Assembly (NCBI GenBank): GCA_003511785.1
Contig: DOIS01000359.1
Coordinates: 1-5,757, forward strand
From: Paracoccaceae bacterium
Lineage (GTDB): Bacteria > Pseudomonadota > Alphaproteobacteria > Rhodobacterales > Rhodobacteraceae
Direction of reading: 5' to 3'
DNA: 5,757 nucleotides
Shown here: in pieces, positions 1 through 4,656 of the stretch
Numbering within the stretch: position 1 is the first letter of the stretch
How the letters are laid out: each line of letters opens with the position of its first letter
The notes under the pieces: model-generated
The model's database searches: none
Seen by the model: only the letters and a program-made list of their open reading frames with translations
Told to the model about the DNA's origin: nothing
Translations under genes and position numbers: made by a program

Positions 1-758
1 GCTTCGTCATTGGTCAGGATCATGCCGCCGCGCGGGCCGCGCAGGGTCTTGTGCGTGGTGGTCGTGGCCACATGCGCGTGCGGGAAGGGCGAGGGATGTT
101 CGCCCGCCGCCACCAGGCCCGCGAAATGGGCCATGTCCACGTGCAGGTATGCGCCAACCATGTCGGCGATCTCGCGCATCCGGGCAAAGTCGATCTGGCG
201 CGGGATGGCCGAGCCGCCGGCGATGATGAGCTTGGGCTTGTGCTCCTTGGCCAGGGCCTCGACCTGGTCGTAATCCAGCAGGTTGTCCTGCTTTCGCACG
301 CCGTATTGAACGGCGTTGAACCACTTGCCCGACTGGTTGGGCTTGGCCCCGTGGGTCAGGTGGCCGCCGGCGTCCAGGCTCATGCCCAGGATGGTGTCGC
401 CGGGCTGCAAGAGCGCGGTGAACACGCCCTGGTTAGCCTGGGAGCCGGAATTGGGCTGCACATTGGCGAAACCGCAATCGAACAGCTTGCAGGCGCGCTC
501 GATCGCCAGGTTCTCGGCCACGTCCACCCACTGGCAACCGCCGTAATAGCGCCGGCCGGGATAGCCTTCGGCATATTTGTTGGTCATCACCGAGCCCTGC
601 GCCTCCATCACCGCGCGGGAGACGATGTTCTCCGACGCGATCAGCTCGATCTCGTCGCGCTGGCGGCTCAGCTCGCCGGTGATGGCGGCGTGAAGCTCGG
701 GGTCGCTCTGGGAAAGCGGGGTGGTGAAAAAGCCGGTGTCACGGGTGGGCGCGTTCAT
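1..758 (-). CDS. glyA: Serine hydroxymethyltransferase, N-terminal 252 residues (3' end beyond left edge)
   Basis: PLP-dependent cytosolic enzyme that interconverts serine plus tetrahydrofolate with glycine plus 5,10-methylene-THF, the main entry of one-carbon units. The sequence shows the family in order: LIASEN (residues 39-44), TNKYAEGYPGRRYYGG (59-74), QPNSGSQAN (101-109), DAGGHLTHG (129-137), HVDMAHFAGL (206-215, with D208 expected to contact the PLP ring nitrogen and H211 to stack on it) and TTTTHKTLRGPRGG (232-245), in which K237 is the Schiff-base lysine (E. coli K229). The ATG at 758 is preceded by GAGGA with a 5-nt spacer and gives the usual short N-terminus. The family is about 420-435 residues long, so roughly 180 C-terminal residues lie outside the window. 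It is transcribed divergently from nadK. No frameshift or missing key residue is seen. Identification is secure. Confidence 0.97.
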   Translation of the reverse strand, partial: MNAPTRDTGFFTTPLSQSDPELHAAITGELSRQRDEIELIASENIVSRAVMEAQGSVMTNKYAEGYPGRRYYGGCQWVDVAENLAIERACKLFDCGFANVQPNSGSQANQGVFTALLQPGDTILGMSLDAGGHLTHGAKPNQSGKWFNAVQYGVRKQDNLLDYDQVEALAKEHKPKLIIAGGSAIPRQIDFARMREIADMVGAYLHVDMAHFAGLVAAGEHPSPFPHAHVATTTTHKTLRGPRGGMILTNDE

Positions 759-932
759 GGATGTCCTCGTCCTGGCTGAAGGGGGTGCGGGATTGGCCGC
801 GTTCCTACTGGAAACTGGGCCTGTGGGAAAGGCTGTAAAGCGACCTTTTGGCCCGGTGCGGCGGCCCGAGGCTGGCCACGCAGGCGAAGCTGTGCTTGTG
901 TCGCGGGAAACCGCCGGAGACCGGGCCCGCCG
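759..932. promoter_or_regulatory. Divergent intergenic region between glyA and nadK
   Basis: These 174 bp separate two genes that point away from each other, so both promoters should lie here or overlap the gene starts. I found no convincing -35/-10 pair on either strand. The nearest is a TTTACA-like hexamer on the minus strand at about 834-839, without a good -10 partner. The only ribosome-binding-like sequence for nadK is GGAGA at 916-920, with a rather long 12-nt spacer to the ATG. No riboswitch fold could be recognised by eye. Confidence 0.45.
764..768 (-). promoter_or_regulatory. Ribosome binding site of glyA
   Basis: On the minus strand GAGGA lies 5 nt upstream of the ATG at 758. It supports that start codon for glyA. 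Confidence 0.7.
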
Positions 933-1697
933 ATGAATGACAAGAAGATCGCCTTCCTGGCCAGCCAGGCCGAGGTGGCGCAGAGCGCGCGCACCGCGCT
1001 GATCGCGCGCTATGGCAACGTGCCCGTCGAGGCGGCCGAGGTGATCGTGGCGCTGGGCGGCGACGGGTTCATGCTGCGCACGCTGCACGCGACCCAGGAC
1101 CTGCCTGCGCCGGTCTATGGCATGAACCGCGGGACCATCGGCTTCCTGATGAACGCCTATTCCGAGACCGACCTGCCCGAGCGGTTGGCAGAGGCCGAGG
1201 AGGAGGTCATCAACCCGCTGGCCATGACCGCCACCGACCGCGCGGGAAAGACCCATCACGCACTCGCGATCAACGAGGTGTCGCTCTTGCGCGCGGGCCC
1301 TCAGGCCGCCAAGCTGAAGATCAGCGTGGACGGGCGCGTGCGGCTGGCCGAGCTGGTCTGCGACGGGGCGCTGCTGGCCACGCCGGCGGGCTCGACCGCC
1401 TACAACTACTCGGCGCACGGGCCGATCCTGCCCATCGGCGCCGACGTGCTGGCGCTGACCGCGATCGCCGCCTTCCGGCCCCGGCGCTGGCGCGGCGCGC
1501 TTCTGCCCAAGACGGCGCGGGTGCGCTTCGACGTGGTCGAGCCGGACAAGCGGCCGGTGATGGCGGATGCCGATTCGATCTCCATCGACAATATCGACTG
1601 GGTCGAGATCCGTTCGGAGCCGAGTATCGCCCATCGCATCCTGTTCGACCCGGGGCACGGGCTGGAGGAGCGGCTGATCTCCGAGCAGTTCACCTGA
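933..1697 (+). CDS. nadK: NAD kinase (ATP-dependent), short alphaproteobacterial type
   Basis: Phosphorylates NAD at the 2'-hydroxyl of its adenosine ribose to make NADP, in the cytosol; normally the only route to NADP and usually essential. Visible motifs: GGDG at residues 42-45 (D44 is the catalytic aspartate), MNRGTIGFLMN (64-74) matching the family's N-R-G-x-x-G-F-L segment, NE at 114-115, DG at 144-145, and ATPAGSTAYNYSAHGPI (149-165), the conserved NAD-binding core. The protein is 254 residues, against about 290 for E. coli NadK; it lacks the longer N-terminal part, as is usual in alphaproteobacteria. The ATG at 933 is chosen because it gives the typical IAFLAS first strand and no in-frame upstream start was found nearby. 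The ribosome binding site is weak. The gene stands alone: divergent from glyA and convergent with the amidase. The residue aligned with E. coli R175 is V142. Confidence 0.95.
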   Translation: MNDKKIAFLASQAEVAQSARTALIARYGNVPVEAAEVIVALGGDGFMLRTLHATQDLPAPVYGMNRGTIGFLMNAYSETDLPERLAEAEEEVINPLAMTATDRAGKTHHALAINEVSLLRAGPQAAKLKISVDGRVRLAELVCDGALLATPAGSTAYNYSAHGPILPIGADVLALTAIAAFRPRRWRGALLPKTARVRFDVVEPDKRPVMADADSISIDNIDWVEIRSEPSIAHRILFDPGHGLEERLISEQFT

Positions 1698-1727
1698 CCG
1701 GCCGCGATCCGCCGCTTGTCATCCAAT

Positions 1728-1782
1728 CGTCACCCCTCTGTGCCGCGCCTGTCACGTGAGCGCGCGAGAGGGGGGCGTGACG
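1728..1782 (+). repeat. Imperfect inverted repeat 3' of nadK (possible transcript 3'-end structure)
   Basis: Three nested complementary segments can fold into one long hairpin: CGTCAC (1728-1733) with GTGACG (1777-1782), CCCTCT (1734-1739) with AGAGGG (1767-1772), and CGCGC (1744-1748) with GCGCG (1760-1764). The outer two stems are contiguous on the left arm and separated by a 4-nt bulge on the right. The loop includes the perfect 8-bp palindrome TCACGTGA (1752-1759). It starts 30 nt after the nadK stop codon. No U-tract follows, so it is not a textbook intrinsic terminator. It could protect the nadK mRNA 3' end, assist termination, or be a DNA site. Confidence 0.5.
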
Positions 1783-1844
1783 TTATCGGATGCACATCCC
1801 CCCGCGTTCGATCCCGTGTTTCAGGCAGTGATTTCAGTCTATCC

Positions 1845-1874
1845 CGGGCGTCGGAGATCATTCTCCGGCGCCCG
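1845..1874. terminator. Hairpin between convergent nadK and amidase genes (terminator candidate)
   Basis: CGGGCG-T-CGGAGA (1845-1857) pairs with TCTCCG-G-CGCCCG (1862-1874) around a 4-nt loop TCAT, giving a 13-bp stem. The single non-Watson-Crick position (1851/1868) is a U.G wobble in plus-strand RNA and an A/C mismatch in minus-strand RNA. It lies 12 bp beyond the amidase stop codon and about 150 nt beyond the nadK stop. Neither side has a clear U-run (TATTCC follows on plus, GGATAG on minus). Its position between two gene ends suggests a termination or 3'-end stabilising role, but the missing U-tract keeps confidence moderate. Confidence 0.5.
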
Positions 1875-1885
1875 TATTCCGTGGC

Positions 1886-3316
1886 TCAGCCCATGTGCTC
1901 CCACAACGCCTCGCACATGCGCCCGGTGCGCTCTTCGATGGCCTGGAGCGCATCGACCACCAGGTCCTCGCGCCAGCGTTGCCCGACGACCTGAACGGCG
2001 ATCGGCTGCGGGCCCTTGGGCAGATCGGCCAGCCGCGCGGGCACGCAGCCGGCGGGCAGGCCCATGAAGTTCATCGAATAGGACCACAGCGCCGCGCCCA
2101 GGGTGTCGCGCGCGCCCTCGACCCCTTCGGTGTCGCGGTCGGGGGCGAAGAAGGGCTGTGGCAGGAACGGGCAGAGCAGCAGCGGATAGCGGTCGAGAAA
2201 CAGCGACCACTCCCGCGCGTAATGGCTGCGCTGGGCCATGGCGCGCAGCAACTCAACGCCCTCATAAGGGGGAAATTCCTGGAAATAGGCCTCGAACACG
2301 CCCTTGATCGTGTCCGAGCCGGCCTTGTCCACATCCGGCCCCATCAGCGCCCGGACCTCGCCCATCAACGCGTGGTAGCCGGTGATCGCGGCCTCGCGCA
2401 GCAGCGGCGGCTCGGCCTCCTCGACCTGGTAGCCCGCATCGCCCAATGCCACGCGCGCGTGATCCAGCGCGGCCTCCACCTCCGGGTGCAGGTCGAAGCC
2501 GTAGCAGGATTTGCAGAACGCCACCCGCAACGGTCCCTCAGCGGCCTCGCCGCGCCAGGGCAGCGGCACGTGGAACGGGTCACGCGGGTCGGGCGCGATC
2601 ATCGCGGGCATCGACAGGTGCAGATCGCGGGCCGAGCGGGTGATGAGGCCCTGCACCGACATGGCCTGCGCCAGCATCCCCCGCTCGGCGGTCTGCGACG
2701 GGTTCCAGGCGGGCACGCGGCCCAGCCCTGGCTTGACCGTTACCGCGCCATTGGCCGCGGCGGGAAAGCGCAGCGAGCCGCCGATGTCGTTGCCATGCGC
2801 GAGCGCACCGACCCCGGCCATCACTGCCGCGCCCGCGCCGCCCGACGATCCGCCGGGCGAGATATGCCGCCCCCAGGGGTTCCAGGTGCGCCCGTAAAGC
2901 GGGTTGTCGGTGTCGGCGCGGAACGAGAATTCCGGCGTGTTGGTGCGCCCGATCACCACCGCGCCCGCGCGCTCCAGGTTGGCCACCACCGGCGCATCGG
3001 CCGGCGCGATCAGGTCCTTCAGCGCCACCACCCCGTTCGAGGTGGCATGCCCGGTCTGGTCCACGTTGATCTTGATGGTGACGGGCACGCCGTGCAGCGG
3101 GCCGGGCACCGCGCCGCCCTCGCGCGCGGCGTCCAGCTTTGCGGCCCGCTCCAGCGCCTGGGCCGAGAGATCCTCCACCACGGCGTTCAGCGCGGGGTTG
3201 ACGGTCGCCATCCGGTCGAGCGCGTCGGTGACCGCTTGTTCGGCCGAGACATCGCCCGCGCGGGTGAGATTGGAAAGGTCGGTGGCGTCCAGGCGCCAGA
3301 GATCGGTGCTTGTCAT
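1886..3316 (-). CDS. Amidase signature family hydrolase
   Basis: A 476-residue enzyme of the amidase signature (AS) superfamily, which hydrolyses carboxamides to a carboxylate and ammonia or an amine through a Ser-cisSer-Lys triad. The triad is complete: K82 in VTIKINVD, S157 in SPGGSSGGAGAA and nucleophile S181 in GNDIGGSLRFPA. The Lys-Ser spacing (75) and Ser-Ser spacing (24) equal those of fatty acid amide hydrolase (K142, S217, S241). No transmembrane segment or signal peptide is apparent, so it is probably cytosolic. The ATG at 3316 is chosen because AAGGGAG lies 8 nt upstream and the protein then begins in the normal AS way; the frame stays open upstream to 3544 but that part overlaps the cyclase and has no family resemblance. 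The substrate cannot be read from sequence. A GatA role is unlikely: no GatB or GatC gene is seen. It lies 86 bp downstream of the cyclase gene on the same strand, and its start codon and ribosome binding site are inside a strong inverted repeat. Confidence 0.92.
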   Translation of the reverse strand: MTSTDLWRLDATDLSNLTRAGDVSAEQAVTDALDRMATVNPALNAVVEDLSAQALERAAKLDAAREGGAVPGPLHGVPVTIKINVDQTGHATSNGVVALKDLIAPADAPVVANLERAGAVVIGRTNTPEFSFRADTDNPLYGRTWNPWGRHISPGGSSGGAGAAVMAGVGALAHGNDIGGSLRFPAAANGAVTVKPGLGRVPAWNPSQTAERGMLAQAMSVQGLITRSARDLHLSMPAMIAPDPRDPFHVPLPWRGEAAEGPLRVAFCKSCYGFDLHPEVEAALDHARVALGDAGYQVEEAEPPLLREAAITGYHALMGEVRALMGPDVDKAGSDTIKGVFEAYFQEFPPYEGVELLRAMAQRSHYAREWSLFLDRYPLLLCPFLPQPFFAPDRDTEGVEGARDTLGAALWSYSMNFMGLPAGCVPARLADLPKGPQPIAVQVVGQRWREDLVVDALQAIEERTGRMCEALWEHMG

Positions 3317-3384
3317 GTTCAGGGCTCCCTTGCACCGCAGCCTATGCCGGGCGGGCGGGAATGCAAGGGAAAGCCCCGAACATG
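3314..3384 (-). promoter_or_regulatory. Long RNA stem-loop covering the amidase start codon and ribosome binding site
   Basis: The arms are 3314-3334 and 3362-3384. In minus-strand RNA the pairing runs CATGTTC/GAACATG (7 bp), one G.U (3377/3321), GGGCT/AGCCC (5 bp), a 2-nt UU bulge on the 5' arm, then CCCTTGCA/TGCAAGGG (8 bp), about 21 bp in all. The 27-nt loop (3335-3361) can form a further CCGC/GCGG pairing. The 3' arm contains the Shine-Dalgarno (3325-3331) and the AUG (3314-3316) of the amidase, so the folded RNA would block initiation. The 5' base of the stem is 18 nt after the cyclase stop codon. No U-tract follows, which argues against an intrinsic terminator. The function is inferred; the inverted repeat itself is seen directly. 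Confidence 0.7.
3325..3331 (-). promoter_or_regulatory. Ribosome binding site of the amidase gene
   Basis: On the minus strand AAGGGAG sits 8 nt before the ATG at 3316, a good Shine-Dalgarno match at good spacing. It decides the start in favour of 3316 over the upstream in-frame extension. It is wholly inside the 3' arm of the inverted repeat at 3314-3384. Confidence 0.8.
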
Positions 3385-3402
3385 CCTCGTTGAGAGTGGC
3401 GG

Positions 3403-4632
3403 TCAGTCGAGCGTGAACAGCTCGTGCCGTTCGGCCACGCCGCGCAGCCGGTACTGGCCCAGCGACACCAGGGCCGGGCGGTCGGCCAGATGCGGACGGG
3501 CCACGCGGGCCGAAATCACCACCGGCTGATCCACATGGGCGCACATGGCCGACAGCCGCGCGGCGGTGTTCACCGCCGGGCCGATCACGGTGAAGTCCAG
3601 CCGGTTGCGGCCGCCGATATTGCCATAGGCCACCTCGCCCGCGTACAGCGCCATGGTGCAGCCGGTGACGGTCAGCCCCTCTCCCGCGCGGTGCGCGTCG
3701 GTGTCGGCCATGACGGCGCGGATCGCCTCGACCGTGTCGAGCGCGGCGGCACCGGCCTCGGCCTCGTCGTCGCGCACGAACACGGCGAGCAGACCGTCGC
3801 CCAGGAACTTGAGCACCTCGCCGCCATGCCCCTCGATGACCTCCACGACCGGGGCGTAATAGGCGTTCAGCATGTCCACCACCGCATTCCCGTCGAGCGT
3901 TTCCGACAGCCGGGTGAAGCCCGAGAGGTCGAACATCAGGATCACCGCGCTGATCCGTTCGGTCGTGCCGCGCAGGATCTCGCCCGACATCACGCGGCGG
4001 CTGGCGTCGTGGCCTAGGTAGGCGCTCAACAGGTCGCGGGCCATGCGATAATTCGCGTTGGATTTCAGCGCCAGGCCCAGCACGGGCAGCAGCGTGCGCA
4101 GGTCGTCGAGATCGGCCTCGGTGAAGCCCTCCGGGGCGTCCGTGGTCCAGGAGGCGAGCAGGCCCATGGCGCTGGCACGGGGATCGAATGGCAGCGAGGC
4201 AAGCGTATCCGGCCCGCCGACAAAGCTGAGCTGCTGGGCGAAATAGTCGGTCGCCCCCTGGCTCATCAACTCGTCGAGCACGGGATAGGAGAAGGGTTGC
4301 AGATCGGGTGTCAGGCGGTGCCGGAACTCGGTTTCATCGCTCTCGACGAGCCGTTTGAGCGGGCTTGCGTCCCAGCCATAGACGATGCTCGGGTCGCGCT
4401 GATACTCCTCGTGCAAGAGGCCGCTGGTGCGTTTCCAGCGATAGGCGAAGGCGCCGATCGAAGGATGCTGCGCGCGCATGGACAGGTTCGCGCGCAGAAG
4501 CGGCAGGCCGGCGGCGATGGCACGTTCGCAGAACGCCTCGATCAGCGCGTCGAAGGGTGTGCCGATGACCCCCTGCTGGATGATCCATCGGCACAGCGCG
4601 TCGATCTGGTCGCTGCGAGTCTCGCGTGTCAC
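3403..4632 (-). CDS. Class III adenylate cyclase with N-terminal presumed sensory domain
   Basis: Soluble 409-residue protein predicted to convert ATP to cAMP and PPi. The C-terminal catalytic domain (about 225-409) has all six class III positions: metal-binding D235 (FDLSGFT) and D279 (FLGDG), 44 residues apart as in mammalian cyclases; adenine-selecting K275 (EVLKFLGDG) and T348 (LDFTVIG), the Lys/Thr pair of class IIIb; and transition-state N355 and R359 (VNTAARL). Active catalysis is therefore expected, with adenine rather than guanine preference. It ends in the frequent YRLRGV...ELF tail. Residues 1-200 have no transmembrane helix; they contain LRANLSMRAQHPSIGAFAYRW (about 46-66) in part, resembling an uncharacterised domain that recurs before cyclase domains in alphaproteobacteria (from memory). 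The start is GTG at 4632 with GGAGG 4 nt upstream; no ATG exists in this frame before residue 52. It lies 24 bp after prpE on the same strand, so co-transcription is likely. Confidence 0.93.
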   Translation of the reverse strand: MTRETRSDQIDALCRWIIQQGVIGTPFDALIEAFCERAIAAGLPLLRANLSMRAQHPSIGAFAYRWKRTSGLLHEEYQRDPSIVYGWDASPLKRLVESDETEFRHRLTPDLQPFSYPVLDELMSQGATDYFAQQLSFVGGPDTLASLPFDPRASAMGLLASWTTDAPEGFTEADLDDLRTLLPVLGLALKSNANYRMARDLLSAYLGHDASRRVMSGEILRGTTERISAVILMFDLSGFTRLSETLDGNAVVDMLNAYYAPVVEVIEGHGGEVLKFLGDGLLAVFVRDDEAEAGAAALDTVEAIRAVMADTDAHRAGEGLTVTGCTMALYAGEVAYGNIGGRNRLDFTVIGPAVNTAARLSAMCAHVDQPVVISARVARPHLADRPALVSLGQYRLRGVAERHELFTLD

Positions 4633-4636
4633 CCGG

Positions 4637-4641
4637 CCTCC
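4637..4641 (-). promoter_or_regulatory. Ribosome binding site of the adenylate cyclase gene
   Basis: GGAGG on the minus strand lies only 4 nt before the GTG at 4632, a tight spacing. A second purine run, GAGGG, lies a few bases further upstream. Both fall inside the 24-bp gap after the prpE stop codon, so a ribosome ending prpE would cover or lie next to this site. Confidence 0.6.
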
Positions 4642-4656
4642 GCCCTCGGCTGTGTC

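Noticed and set aside
51..779. A 242-codon open frame on the plus strand, antisense to glyA
   Set aside because: It is a shadow of a well-conserved glyA; no motif, no ribosome binding site and GC-driven composition.
850..927. Inverted repeat GGCCCGGT (850-857) / ACCGGGCC (920-927) overlapping the nadK leader
   Set aside because: Only 8 bp with a 62-nt spacer in very GC-rich DNA; plausible by chance and without further pairing.
1788..1799. Short inverted repeat GGATG-CA-CATCC as an operator
   Set aside because: Too short and isolated between two gene ends; no regulator or promoter nearby to support it.
1886..3316. Amidase as GatA, the glutamyl-tRNA(Gln) amidotransferase subunit A
   Set aside because: No gatB or gatC gene is next to it, and the sequence after the signature region lacks the GatA features I would expect. 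AS-family amidase is the safer call.
3314..3384. Reading the inverted repeat as an intrinsic terminator of the cyclase gene
   Set aside because: No U-tract follows on the minus strand, and the 3' arm includes the next gene's ribosome binding site and start codon. Partial attenuation is still possible but the simple terminator reading fits poorly.
1895..3529. A 544-codon open frame on the plus strand, antisense to the amidase
   Set aside because: It is a mirror of the amidase frame caused by high third-position GC. Its protein is low-complexity (rich in R, G, A, H, Q) with no family motif, whereas the minus strand encodes a full catalytic triad.
3317..3544. In-frame N-terminal extension of the amidase by 76 residues
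   Set aside because: It overlaps the end of the cyclase gene, is low-complexity and not like AS-family N-termini; the ATG at 3316 has a strong ribosome binding site.
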